This document shows, in pieces, positions 24,005 through 37,115 of a DNA stretch of 64,000 nt. A program made the translations under genes and the position numbers. The notes under the pieces were generated by a model. The model was not told where the DNA came from. It worked only from the letters and a program-made list of their open reading frames with translations, and did no database searches. The stretch's first letter is position 1, and every line of letters begins with the position of its first letter. The DNA comes from Paguma larvata (lineage: Eukaryota; Chordata; Mammalia; Carnivora; Viverridae). The stretch lies in contig CM057826.1 in assembly GCA_030068075.1 (NCBI GenBank), positions 50,002,558 to 50,066,557 of the forward strand, in the 5' to 3' direction.

Positions 24005-24249
24005 CTTGTTGACGTCCAGGCGCATCTTCTCATTGTTGGCACTAGCAGCTTTCTCAGCTGCTTTCTTTTGGCGTTGGGGTCCCCTCCCAAAAAAGATGTA
24101 GTTGACCAAAGCATACTCCAGAAGGGCCATGAAAACAAAGACAAAGCACCCCATCAGGTACATGTCAATGGCCTTCACATAGGGGATTTTAGGGAGAGTC
24201 TCCCGCAAGTGGGTATTGATCGTAGTCATTGTAAGGACAGTTGTAATTC
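24005..24249 (-). CDS. GABRB2: GABRB2 internal exon, 245 bp: TM2, TM3, start of intracellular loop
   Basis: The minus strand shows the acceptor TTTTTTTCAG, then GA completing a Gly codon and 81 codons ending AAG before the donor GTAAAT. The product starts [20 protein letters not shown], which is TM2 and the TM2-TM3 linker. The Asn in TTINTH is the residue that separates beta 2/3 from beta 1 (Ser) and is known to set etomidate and loreclezole sensitivity. TM3 follows with [14 protein letters not shown], whose Met is the known etomidate/propofol residue. The sequence [14 protein letters not shown] and then [15 protein letters not shown] fits beta 2; beta 3 has LALLEYAFVNY and a different loop. 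The exon ends in MRLDVNK, at the start of the large intracellular loop. One loop residue (Ala-Ser before Asn-Asn) differs from the human sequence as I remember it, a conservative change. The final exon, with the rest of the loop and TM4, is not in the window. Confidence 0.97.
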
Positions 24250-24479
24250 CTGAAAAAAATTGACAGAGTTAGATTAGTAATGTTCCTATTTCCTTGCTGC
24301 TTTCATCATATTTGGAAAGGTCAATGGTGCTCTTTTACTCATTCATAAATGCCACAAAATTCCTTACTAGTATGTACCTGCCCCATGATAGGCCCTGGAG
24401 ACACATTTAAATCATTGATTTATAGTAACATTAATCATTTTGAAACATTTTCTTTATTTATATTTTTATATTTATAGTT

Positions 24480-25150
24480 ATATATCTAGTGGGAGGGTAG
24501 AGATGTGAATTAAAGGTCATGGTAGACACGTGAGTAGGGTGAGCATCAAGGATACGGAGAAGATTTTAGCTGAGCCTTGTGATGCGGCAGGAGACTTTGG
24601 AGCTGAGTACTGAAGGATGAATGGGAGATACCCAAGTAACAAAGGACCGGAGGTCAAAAGTGAAGACAGAGAGAACTTTTATAAGGGGGGCTTAAGGGGG
24701 GTTGAAAGTACACAGACCATCAAAAGCATCTCAAGAAAGTCAATGTGGGTACATTATAGGATATGACAGTAAGCATGGTGAGGAGAGTGAAGATTAAGTA
24801 AGACTGCATAATGGAGAGCCATATATACAGGCCTAATGGGAGTATGAACTTAAATTTGAAGGTGAGGTGGGGCCACTAACCAGCTTCAAGTAGGGAGACA
24901 TATGGACAAACTGTGTTTAGGACAATCATTGTTGTAGTAATGTGAAGGATAGAAGGAAAAGATACAAGACAGGAATTATGAATACCAGCTATAGGTTTTC
25001 AGAATAATATAAGTGATACAGAGGAAATAAATCAAAATAATCACAATAGTATTGAAATCAGTGAATGGATTATACAGATGGTATGGACAAATGACTATAA
25101 AAATTTGGAAGCTGTAGATGACAGGTAGCAGAGAAGCAGGTTTCTAGCCC
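24480..25150 (-). repeat. Ancient repeat relic, possibly L2 (tentative)
   Basis: The plus strand is purine-rich with words such as CTTAAATTTGAAGGTGAGGT and ATTGTTGTAGTAATGTGAAG that resemble antisense L2 (compare the clear copy at 45.7-47.6 kb). Too diverged to be certain. Confidence 0.35.
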
Positions 25151-26224
25151 TCATGTTTCTGGATTGGGCAACTAGACATGTAATGCACAGATAAATAATA
25201 CAGAAGCATTACAAGATTCTTTATGGAAAATGGCATACTGGGTCAGGTTATAATTGTTCATCCCACTGAGTGGTCATCTTCAACAGTGAAGAGTTGTTTC
25301 CCTCTATAATTGGAGGGATAGACAGAGATATGCCAGGCAAAAGCAGTGGGAGTCCAGAGTCCTGAGTGTGACAAGGTCCACGTTTGTAGCAAAATAATGA
25401 TGTGAAAATAGCCTAGAGATCAAGATCACACAAGTGGAAAGTTGTTTAATCAACATTTCAATGGGGGTCTCTGTGACTTTGAAAGCTGTGTCCTTAGCCA
25501 CTACCCAATAGCACATTCCGAAAGTTAAGTTTCATTTCTATGATATTTTGGGAATGTAAGTTTTCTGGTGTAATTTTATCTCTCTATAAAGATCATAATT
25601 TTGTCTTGTTTTCTACATGCACATAAAACAGCTATAGAAAAAATAAATCTGCACATCTGATTCCGAGCACGGCCAGAAAAACTCTGTTCTTGCTTTAGAT
25701 CTAGGTGTCTTAGAGTTTTCGTATCTTCTCCGTAATATCAGTCATTTGAAACATTTCCCAGTTTCACTTTTCATTTCATTATTTCAACTGCAGATTACCC
25801 TGTACATGTATATTATAAAACTGACAGTGCTGATTTTGCTATCAATCTCATTTTAAGATGTCTCTGACCGAGTAATAAATTACTCTCATCAAAAGACATT
25901 TTACAAATTTCTTTTAAAATGCAAATTATTTATTTATTTTTCCTGTAATGAATAAAATTTAAAAAATTAATAGATTTCACTTTGGAATAATAGAACATTT
26001 ACAAATTCCATTCATTACTTTATTCAGCAAATATTCACTGAACACCATTCCTTGTGTGAGATATCACAGATATAATGGAAGCAAAGTTAGATATGGATGT
26101 TTCTTCAATGTATCTTTCAGTACCATGAAGGAAAAGGACATCACAAACCAAATAAATATAAATTATAACTATAGTTGGTCTACAAAGGGAAGTTCTCTGT
26201 ATTTTAAAAGAATTTATCACAGGA

Positions 26225-26850
26225 GACTGGACTCAGTCCAGGAGGTCATTACTTCTCCCTGCCATCCTGAACTACCACAATCTAATCTTAACACAGCAGC
26301 CAAAGTTATCCCTTTCAATCTGCAATCAAATCCTATCACTTCTTCACTCAATGACTCTGAAATTTCACTCAGAATAAAAGCAAAGTCTTTATCATGGTTT
26401 TGGAACTGTTTCATAATGTTTTGGTCCCTTCTTCCCAACATTATCTTGACTCCTGAACACACTCTTGCATTCACCTCACTGGCTAACCTCACTGACATCT
26501 TTGGCACTTTCCTACCTCAGGGCACTTGTAATAGACTGGAATATTCCCATCCAGACATTTAAGTGACTCTTTATCCTCATGAAGTTTTTGTTCCATTGAT
26601 AATTTCTAGATGAAGTTTACAATGATTATTATAAACTGTTCCTCCTGGCATACCCAACTTCCCTCACCTTGCTTATTCCCTCTATAGACTTATTGTATTA
26701 CATAGTTCACATGCTATAAGTAAAATAAATTTATTGTCTTTTTACTGCTAGCACACAACTTTCATAAGGGCACTATTTTATCTCCAGTGTCTAGTATGTT
26801 TGGCACATAGTAGGTGTTCAACAAATATTTGTTGAATGAAAAAATTAATG
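26225..26850 (+). mobile_element. L2 LINE fragment, 3' half
   Basis: It shows L2 blocks in order: CACAGCAGCCAAAGTTATCC, AATTTCACTCAGAATAAAAG, CTTTCCTACCTCAGGGCACT, ATCTCCAGTGTCTAGTATG, and the 3' end GGCACATAGTAGGTGTTCAA then ATATTTGTTGAATGAA. A 168-codon open frame across it is not a gene. Confidence 0.88.
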
Positions 26851-27470
26851 ACTTCTCTAAGGAAGTGATGATTGAATTGAAGTCTCATGATGGAGGAGGT
26901 AACAGTCCAACATCTTAAAGGGATTAGTCAGAATTCAAAATAATAATAATTGTGTTAAAAATCATACTTTATTATATCTGGAGTTAGTAACATAAAAATG
27001 TTCATGAAACAAATTCTCTTCTTCTGGTATTATAAAGAAAAAAAATCAAGCATAAGATAAACGATGCTATGCATGATTTTCCAGTATTCTTACTTTGTTG
27101 TCGTCTGCCCTCTACCATGTTACTCCAAAATCTTAATAAGATTTTGGAAGTTTTTTGCTTATCTGTTAGTTATATAATACATTTCCTTGTCTCCTGTTCA
27201 GGGGAAAAAAAAAGATGGAAGGGAGCTCTTTTCAGATAAGGAAGCACAGTATGCAAACTGAACAATTATCAAGTGATATTACATGAACTATGCTTCAATA
27301 AAAATATCAAATTGATGGGACTAATTTCATTACCAGCTGTAATATGGTTAGCTAATTTTGACATGAAAGAGTTTTAATTTGTATTTAATTGGTTTAATGC
27401 TGAATCAGATAACCCAAAGTCTCACAGCCAAATTCTTGTCATGTGCATAGCCCAATCTTGTCATGCATCA

Positions 27471-29486
<2,016 letters not shown>

Positions 29487-29624
29487 CTGTGGAAAAAACA
29501 ACCTTCTTGGTGATAAGTTTGTAATCCACGATAGAGAACTGCGGAAGTTCAATCTTTGTCACTCCTGTTACTGCATTATCATCCCCACGCCAGTAAAACT
29601 CAATGTCATCGGTGGTATATCCAT
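29487..29624 (-). CDS. GABRB2: GABRB2 internal exon, 138 bp: end of extracellular domain
   Basis: This exon encodes part of the beta-2 subunit of the GABA-A receptor, a pentameric ligand-gated chloride channel at inhibitory synapses. Read on the minus strand, the intron ends in TTTTGCAG and the exon opens with AT, the last two bases of a Tyr codon, followed by [18 protein letters not shown]. It continues through [15 protein letters not shown] and ends at FSTG before the donor GTCTGT. It therefore covers the loop F region, strands beta 9-10 and the start of loop C of the agonist site. The length, 138 bp with phase 1 on both sides, is the standard length for this exon in the GABR family, and it can be skipped without changing frame. 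The donor CAG|GTCTGT is weak. The next exon lies 1,750 bp downstream. Beta 2 is assigned from the downstream TM3 exon, since this segment is similar among beta subunits. Confidence 0.96.
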
Positions 29625-29654
29625 CTGCAAAAGGAAACACACACACACACACAC
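29625..29654 (-). promoter_or_regulatory. 3' splice site with (GT)9 next to a short pyrimidine tract
   Basis: Read on the minus strand, nine GT repeats (29654-29637) run directly into TTTCCTTTTGCAG, so the normal pyrimidine tract of the 138-bp exon is only about eight bases long and is preceded by UG repeats. The same layout exists at CFTR exon 9, where UG repeats bind TDP-43 and a short T run favours exon skipping. Regulation here is inferred from that parallel only. Confidence 0.75.
29637..29654. repeat. (AC)9 microsatellite at splice site
   Basis: Nine AC units on the plus strand, reading GT on the gene strand. A T-rich segment on the gene strand (A-rich CAAAA words on plus at 29661-29691) lies further upstream. 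Confidence 0.95.
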
Positions 29655-29744
29655 ATGGATACACAAAACAAAAAACAAACAAAACAAAACAGAAAGAGTA
29701 CTTGTTTATAAGATGAACTATATTAATGATAACAGCCACAGCCA

Positions 29745-29868
29745 AAGGCTATTATGTGTTAGGTATCATGCTAAGCACCTGAAAGATATTACCACATTTA
29801 CTTTTCAAAACAGTCTCACAAGGGGAGTAGAATTAGGCCCACATGAGGCTATAAAGGTTTAGTGAAAT
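29745..29868 (-). repeat. MIR SINE relic
   Basis: The plus strand reads TATTATGTGTTAGGTATCAT, CTAAGCACCTGAAAGATATT and then a diverged GAGGCTATAAAGGTTTAGTG, consistent with reverse MIR. Confidence 0.6.
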
Positions 29869-30130
29869 TAACAGCTTGCAAGTAGGAGGTAGTATATAGT
29901 TCTGACTTGCACTCATTTTCTAAAACACTATCACGTTATTGCATGACTCTGGATGGTACTCTAATAGAAAACAAAAGAGAACATAAATATCATTTAAGTT
30001 ATAACAGCTTGCAAGTAGGAGGTAGTATATAGTTCTGACTTACATACATATTCTAAAACACTATCACATTATTACATGACCCTGGACATCTAACAGAAAC
30101 AAAAGAGAAGACAAATATCATTTAAGTTAT
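29869..30130. repeat. Tandem duplication, ~133-bp unit, two copies
   Basis: Copy 1 (29869-30001) and copy 2 (30002-30130) both begin TAACAGCTTGCAAGTAGGAG and end near ATATCATTTAAGTTAT. Copy 2 is about four bases shorter, with scattered substitutions, so the duplication is not very recent. The unit includes the end of the adjoining MIR-like sequence. Confidence 0.95.
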
Positions 30131-30404
30131 CAGTGCAGTATTGAATGCTCAACCCCCCCATATAAAACTTTTGAATTACAATATATTTGGGTTTCAAGTC
30201 AGAAGAGATTATGAAGTGAGTCATCATTTTTTAAAATTCATAGATACGATCTTCAAATTTGATTTTGTAGCATATTTAAATTCCAAAAAGCTACCCCTAC
30301 CCAAATAACCCCAACCACCAGTAATTCCAATAGTTTTAAAAGTAAATACAAATGTATTGTGTGCACTATAAAGGTACAGTGCATTTAGAAGGCTTGTTTC
30401 CACT

Positions 30405-30540
30405 TTCTCAACAATTATTTGTTGAGCACCTACTATGCTCATCAGTGCACAGTTGCTGGGGATAGAACTCTGTATAATAAAAACAAGTCCTCTGTTACAA
30501 TGATACTTTCAATCCATGAGGCAGAATAGAATAAGCACAC
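30405..30540 (-). mobile_element. L2 LINE 3' end fragment
   Basis: The plus strand has CAATTATTTGTTGAGCACCT, ACTATGCTCATCAGTGCACA and GTTGCTGGGGATAGAACTC, the reverse of the L2 3' terminus. Confidence 0.7.
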
Positions 30541-30794
30541 ATATCTTGGTGAGTAAGCATACATGTAACTGCAATGAATAAGCACATACTAGATTATAAA
30601 TAGAACTATACAGAGAAGCATGCAATGAAATCCATTAAACATTAATATTTTACAAACACATCCACCCCTAATATCCCACCTGCAGAGTATAAATTATATT
30701 TGTATATCGTATCTCATAAAAGAACTTTTGCATCCAGAGAGTTGAATTCTTACAAGTCTAAGAAGTAGGCAGGTCAGATATTGCTCCCCATTTT

Positions 30795-30870
30795 AAAGCA
30801 AAAAAACAAAACAAACAAACAACAAAACAAAACGAAAAACAAAAAACAAAACACAAAAAACAAAATACTA
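30795..30870. repeat. (CAAA)n/(CAAAA)n tract
   Basis: About 75 bp of variable A-runs separated by single C. Confidence 0.9.
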
Positions 30871-31327
30871 GTTACAAAGGCTGCTTAAATTCTTTTGACA
30901 TGTGACTTAAGTTCTTTTTACCTTTAGACATGTGACTAGTTAGTGTAATACAGGACTAGAATATCAGTTCTTTCACTCTTAGCTCTTAATAATTTTCATT
31001 AAATCACATTTCTTCCAAAGGGAGCAAGTAAAATTTCCAATAGTAGAAATGGATTATTTTTCAAAGAATTACAGTTTTCTTGATTTCAGAATCTACATCA
31101 ACCATTGCACAACTCAAACAATGTCTTAACTTTTCTAGAAGTCTGCATTCTTCTTTACTCATAAAAGCAACCATCTTTATCTGATGCAGAGATACAGATT
31201 TTTGGAAAGAGTCAATGAGAACTTGAACTTCTGGTTCCATAACTATAGGCCTTCAGATAATAGCTAATGATTTTCAAAAAGGCTTGTTTACTTGCAAACG
31301 TCATAAAGTATATTGTAATCATTATTG

Positions 31328-31424
31328 TGGGGGTGCCTGGGTGGCTCAGTGGGTAAAGCATCTGACTCTTGATCTCAGGGTAGTGAGTTTGAGCCCCACA
31401 ATGGGCATAAAGCCTACTTAAAAA
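31328..31424 (+). mobile_element. Short carnivore tRNA-SINE, older type
   Basis: The head GGGGGTGCCTGGGTGGCTCA and B-box region TGAGTTTGAGCCCCACAATG are present, but the copy goes directly from GGGCATAAAGCCTACTTA into A-rich sequence, without the CT-rich middle of the other copies. This looks like a separate, older subfamily. Confidence 0.88.
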
Positions 31425-31878
31425 AATGTGGATATTTAATAAATCATACACCACAAACATTTTTATTAGCATGATATCATTTAAAGCCACTTATTTTGTT
31501 AGAGAATGTCTTTCTTCATATGAAACTTTGATTTAAAAGCAAATTATTCACAATTTTAAAAAGGGGAGTCCAGGTATAAAGTGAATGGCACGGTAAACAT
31601 TCTCTTTCTCCATTAGTCGATTCCATTAATCTTCCCCATAGAATCCTAAGAACTGAGGTGTCTGTCCAAAGGATAAGTGTTTTTTGTTTTGTGTTTTTTG
31701 TTTTTTGTTTTCTGTGAGTTCAACTTCCTTATATGGCCACGGGAATCCTCACAGTCCAGGACTTCATCTCAAATATAATCCCATTTCTTACTGGTTATTT
31801 GCACACATCTCTCAGTTATGAAATTGTTTAACCAATGACAATCTTATCTTTGCTAAAACAGTTTAAAATAACAAAAGA

Positions 31879-32085
31879 TGGGTGCCTGGGTAGCTAAGTG
31901 GGTTGAACTTCCAACTTCAGCTCAGGTCATTTTTTCAGGGTTCCTGAGTTCGAGCCTGCTTTGGTCTTGCTGCTGTCAGCGGGGAGCAAGCTTTGGATCC
32001 TCGGTCCCCCTTCTTCTCTGCTCCTCCCCTGCTTGCACTCTCTCTCTCTCAAAAGATAAACATTCTTTAAAAAAATAAAAATAAA
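31879..32085 (+). mobile_element. Feline CanSINE
   Basis: The copy begins TGGGTGCCTGGGTAGCTAAG and ends AAAAAATAAAAATAAA. The duplication ATAACAAAAGA / ATAAGAAAAGA flanks it. Confidence 0.93.
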
Positions 32086-32794
32086 ATAAGAAAAGAAGGG
32101 CAATTTGCTCTTGGAATCAAATTAGTTAGAAATGCACTGTGAAATTGGATTTGTGGTACATAAACATGAAAGGAGGTATTTATGAAACAAGAAGGCCATC
32201 ATTTTCTAGGAAAAAAAAAGTCAAATGCTGCCATCTTCAAAGGAGAATGGAAGCAAAGTCAATTCTTACATTTTCAATAAGAACTAAGTCTAAATTAGTG
32301 AAGTGTGTGTTTTTGGCCCTCCAGCTTTCCTCAATTTTTATCTTCTCTTGCCCATTGCTACAAATCTCATCACAGAAGCTCTCTGTGGTCAGGGGCATGG
32401 GAATATCTATGGCATTTCAATAATTGTATAGAATATGTCTAATTGTTTAATAAGTAGAAATAATATTATAAAATATAGATTTTTATCAAAATGCCAGCTA
32501 TCTGACATGTGTTTACTAGATAATACCTGGCAGAGGTGAAGCACTTGGGATAAATTGTTGAATTAACAAAATAATTATTTAATATATGTTTGGATTTGGG
32601 TGATGGTTGCTCATCCAGATACTGGGCATTGTGGAGGTATTCATCATCTCTATACCTCTGTCTCTTGCTCCTAATATAGTACCTGGCACATAGTTGTATT
32701 AGATAAATATCTTCTGAGTAAATAAAAGTCACCCAAAGATAACACAGCCCTTAAGAGAAATCCAAAGGTTCTTTATTATGCTTTTATCCTTACC

Positions 32795-32990
32795 TAATAG
32801 TTCAGCAAATTGCTTAACCTTTCTCTGTTCTCCATTTCTTAATCTGTAAATCGTAGCAACAAACAGTTAACAACAACAACAACAATAAAAGCTACTTCAT
32901 AGAGTTGTTATGCAGGAAAAACAAGCTGTTACTTACAAAATGCTTAGAGTAGTACTTGATAGATAAGGCTCAAAAAGGTTAGCTAATACT
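32795..32990 (+). repeat. MIR SINE relic with (AAC)n
   Basis: The words CAAATTGCTTAACCTTTCTC, TCTCCATTTCTTAATCTGTA and AAATGCTTAGAGTAGTACTT follow MIR. An (AAC)n tract at about 32867-32884 sits inside. Confidence 0.7.
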
Positions 32991-33593
32991 TTCTTTTTAA
33001 ATAAGAATTATTTTAAATGAGTTAAAAACTCATATTTAGTTGCATGTCACTTGGCTTCCATTTTATGAACACTTGAACACATTTACACGATGAGAAACTT
33101 AGGTGTCCAATGACACAAAACCCTCCACTGTGTTTGGAAATTGAAAATGAAACATTTGAAGTTTATTTTGACATCTAAGATTTTGGAATCTGACATAATG
33201 GAGCAGCATATTGTAATACTTCTTAGTTACTACTGATCTTAAAAATCCCAATCTTCTTGACTTCATTTTGGGCTAAGCAAGTATAGGATGTTGCCAAAGG
33301 AAAGCAGATGTATGCTCTTGTATCACCAATTTCTTAAGATGAAAGACCAACAATTTATGACAGTGACAAGGTGGTCAAGTTCAAAAGCCAGCTCAATATA
33401 CTGTGTAGGATAAACTGAAAACAGACCTAGTTTTATTTTTTTCTTTCTTTTTCTTCTTCTCCTTTTTAAAAAATCTTCTCTGAAGGAATATTTAACAGTG
33501 TCTCAAAGTGATTAAAAATAAAAGAAAACATATGCAAATACATATGACCTGACTTTTACAGCTTTCATAACGATAATGAGTGAAAAATAATTA

Positions 33594-33613
33594 GATATCT
33601 TTTAAAAGATATC
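33594..33613. repeat. Perfect 20-bp palindrome
   Basis: GATATCTTTTAAAAGATATC equals its own reverse complement. The flanking bases do not extend the symmetry. Confidence 0.95.
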
Positions 33614-34639
33614 AGAAGTAGATGCACTGAAACTTCTCATTAACGTCTTGCAAATTAAATTCATCTTTTATATTTTATTCATGGGATTCCAGAAACTGAG
33701 TCATTAAATTATATTGTATTATTATCGTTAAAAACATAACCCACATAAACTCAGATGGACTATGAATAAACCAAAATATAAATTCACTGGAATTTACCTG
33801 AAGGAATTAAAACCTTATAATATGTTAAAGTTTCTGATCAGGACAGATAAACATATACATTTAAAATCTACATACGACATGAATGACAGGTATACTCTCT
33901 CCCATATATTGATAAACATATGTACTACATAAGATCTAAGGAGCAAAAATGCCACTTTAAAAACATTCATATAATAAATGAATGTGTTCTCACGATTGTG
34001 ACTATCTTATTACGTAACATGGCATTTTAGAAAGTTTTTTTTTCCCTCTCTTTAGTGTCAGTCTACTTGTCTATTTTGTTACCTACCAAGTTGACATTTC
34101 ATTTTAGATGGATTTTACTGTGCAAGAAATACAAACCTATATGGAGATATTACACAGTGGGGGCTGGTGAGAACAGTTATAAGAAATAATTATAAATGCC
34201 ACCATATTTTTTCCTAGTGAGAAATGAAAGAGACTTATTGTTCTCTTGTTGTTTATTTAAACTTTGTTCTCCATTCAGGCTGTTAAATGTTGTAGGGTAA
34301 TTATTCTCTGTGTCCCATTATAGCCAACGTAGCAATTGTAACATAGTTGTTGCTTTAAACTGTTAGTTCTCAGTCATTACAACTAATTGGTGATGTTTGA
34401 GAATTATGGGCCGGTGCTATTGGGACAATCCACTCTAGTCATGGATGGTTTCGATTTTTTTTAGGAACTATCTTATCTCAAATTTTCTCCCTTTTATGTG
34501 TCTATCACAGCACTTTACAAGCTTTTATCAGTTGAATATCTCATTTTAAAAATTTTAGCATGTCGCTCTCCCATAAAATTTAGTATTTAAAATTTTATGT
34601 GGTTACTGTTATCGGTATATAAGTAATTATTATTAAAAC

Positions 34640-34780
34640 TTAATTTACATTCTGAGGAACACTAATCCTGTGATGTGCTTCATGGAAAAGTGTTCTGAGT
34701 AAATGCGTTTGGGAATAACTGTGCATTCTGGGGTCTGCTTGTAGTCAAAAATATTTAACACAGTAAAGTTTAGGAAATTC
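34640..34780. mobile_element. DNA-element relic (tentative)
   Basis: ACATTCTGAGGAACACTAAT, GAAAAGTGTTCTGAGTAAA and GTTTGGGAATAACTGTG resemble a mammalian hAT-type MER element, but I cannot fix the family or borders. Confidence 0.35.
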
Positions 34781-36087
34781 CTCAATAAAGAATTTGCTTA
34801 ATATTACTTACTCCTGGCATTTTCCACGCCTATTTAACCAGACAAATTTTGTCTTTTAGGATATGAAAAAATATATATTCACCCAATTCAATAATTCCAT
34901 AAAATGCTATAGTTATTCAGACATTTTAGGGTGCTTTAGTTAGGTTCCCCCCAAAACCAGGTAAGTACTGGAGAAGGCACCTAGTACCCTGGAGCCATGT
35001 CTTGCTCTTTAGTAGATTAATCATTTTTTTCCTACAAAAAAGTTTCCAGAAGAGAAGAAAAACATCTTCAATAACAACTGGATCAAATTGCCTTTTAAGG
35101 CAGACAAACATTTTAGGGAAGCAGCAGGACCAAATGTGCCTTTGTCTCGTGACTAACTCACTGACCACAATTAGAGGTCTGTCAGGCCGCAATCAGAATG
35201 GACTCCACCTCACAGAGAGTCTTGTATGTCTGCAAAAGTACGAGACTGAGAACAGTCAATGCTAATTAGTTACGGGGATTTTTCAAGAGGGAGAGAGAGA
35301 GACTCACTTGTCAGCTACAACGCTTTAAATTCAGCAATGTAAGCATTCCAAAGACACTCTGAGTGATTGCTCTGACTCCTTAATTGCATCTTATTCTTCA
35401 TTCTGCTCTTCAGATGGACTGCTAGACACAAAGGTTCTGCTGTCAAATCATTTTTAGGCCTTGAGAGCTCAAAATAATCGGCCTAGGGTGGGTCAGACTT
35501 GATTGCCAAGTGGCATCTTAGGAAGGACACCATCAAGTCATGGCCCAGCATTCATCCTACATCACAGATAACCTATTTCTTGTGTTATTAGCATTTTCGA
35601 ATTCAAATCTTATGTAAGAGGATAGGAAATTGATCATAATCAAGTAAAATGTCAGATTTTGTGCTCTAAAGATAATTTCTCTTTTTGGTTTTCAATGCAA
35701 AACTCAGTATTTGTTTCCTCTGTATGGACGCAAAGTGCTCTGGTGGCTGTTTCTGCAAGTTTAACTCCATAATGTGTTTCTTAAGTTTTTCCTTATGTTT
35801 GCAGAGCTTAACAATTAAGCCGATGACCCAAGTAAGATAAATCAAACAACAATAAGTAATAATCATAATCATAATTGCCACAACAACAATAACAGCTGCC
35901 ATTTCAAAGCTCTTTAGTGTCAGGCACTGTCTTAAATCTTTACACGGTTCTGTCTAGAACCATATAAACCAGACTCGGTTATGGTTACAAGGATTCTTCC
36001 CCTCTCCCCAACCCTGCTTTTCCCCTATGCATTAGCCCTAAGTCCTGAAGTAACATGGAAGAGGCAGAGAACTGTTGGCTAAAAGGA

Positions 36088-36215
36088 TAGGCCAGTGCTT
36101 CTCGAATTTAATGTGCATAAAAATCACCTGGAAATCTTGTTAAAATGCAATGTGAACTAGGATTAAGTGGGTAGAGTCTGGGATTCTGTAGCTCTAATAA
36201 ACTTCCAGGTGGGGG
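36088..36215 (+). mobile_element. hAT-type non-autonomous DNA element (MER5/MER20-like)
   Basis: The left terminal part CCAGTGCTTCTCGAATTTAA is followed by TAAAAATCACCTGGAAATCT and TGTTAAAATGCAATGTG, typical of the group; the right end is degraded. Confidence 0.7.
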
Positions 36216-36789
36216 TAGGGGGATGGTGTTTACCCATGGATAGACCTTTTCTAACCAGGAGAATGCTACAGAGCGAAGGTCATTTCCCTTGCCATGGGAA
36301 TCAGTAAAGGGATGCTGGGATCTAGCCTGACCGAGAGAAGAACAATGTTTCTTCTGAACAAAGGTTTTATAAGCTCGAAAATTAAAATATTTTCTCCCAG
36401 AGGAGATGTTTCTGATGCTGTTTCTTTCCAGGGGTCTGGTTCTCTTCAATAATCCATGGTCTACAATCACCAACAGCGTAGAACAGAGAGACTGAGCCAG
36501 GTCTGCAGGGTTTCTGCTTATTTGTATTCATACCAGTTTTATTTGAATACTCAGGATAAGAACAGTTCACTCTGGCATCAGATAGCTGCATCTTTTGTTT
36601 ATATTCTTCAACAGACTAGTCAACAGCCTTCAGGTTTCCTGTCTTATTCTAATCTGTGCTACACATGCTGCTCTTCGTTTAAAAACAGGCTGATGTGCCA
36701 TTTTTATGCCTTAGAAAAACATTAAAAATGGAAAACAAAAATATGAGAAATTTCTTTAAGGCCTTTTCAACAGGTCCAAACTTAAAAGC

Positions 36790-37115
36790 AAATTCTTCAT
36801 TCAGGTGTTCAGAGCTCTTACCATGGGGCGTCTATCTACTTCTCAGCCTCATCCTCAAGTACGCTTCTTCCTCTTCCAAAGATCTCATCTACCCTTCTAT
36901 TCCTTTTGTAATCCTTTAGCCTCCAAGCCTTGGTTCAAGTTATTTCAGCTAATTGAAATTTAAAATTTCATATTTCAAATTTCTGTACAATTTCAGGGCC
37001 CATCTCAACTTCCCAAGACACTGTCTCATTTTCCTTCAATTGGGAACTTCCTGTCTTTCTTTCCTGGTGTTTTCACAACTCTCTGCTTGAATTTCTATTC
37101 ATATACTTGTTATGG
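36790..37115 (+). mobile_element. L2-like fragment (tentative)
   Basis: Pyrimidine-rich sequence with TCCAAGCCTTGGTTCAAGTT and TTTCTTTCCTGGTGTTTTCA resembles the L2 region downstream of the ORF. No clear L2 3' terminus. Confidence 0.35.

Noticed and set aside
26056..26562. 168-codon plus-strand open frame
   Set aside because: Most of it lies in an L2 LINE relic, and the translation has no recognisable domain. It is antisense to the gene and inside an intron.
35002..35265. Overlapping 87-88-codon frames on both strands
   Set aside because: No domain, no splice-site support and no similarity I recognise. Kept only as part of a possible conserved non-coding region.
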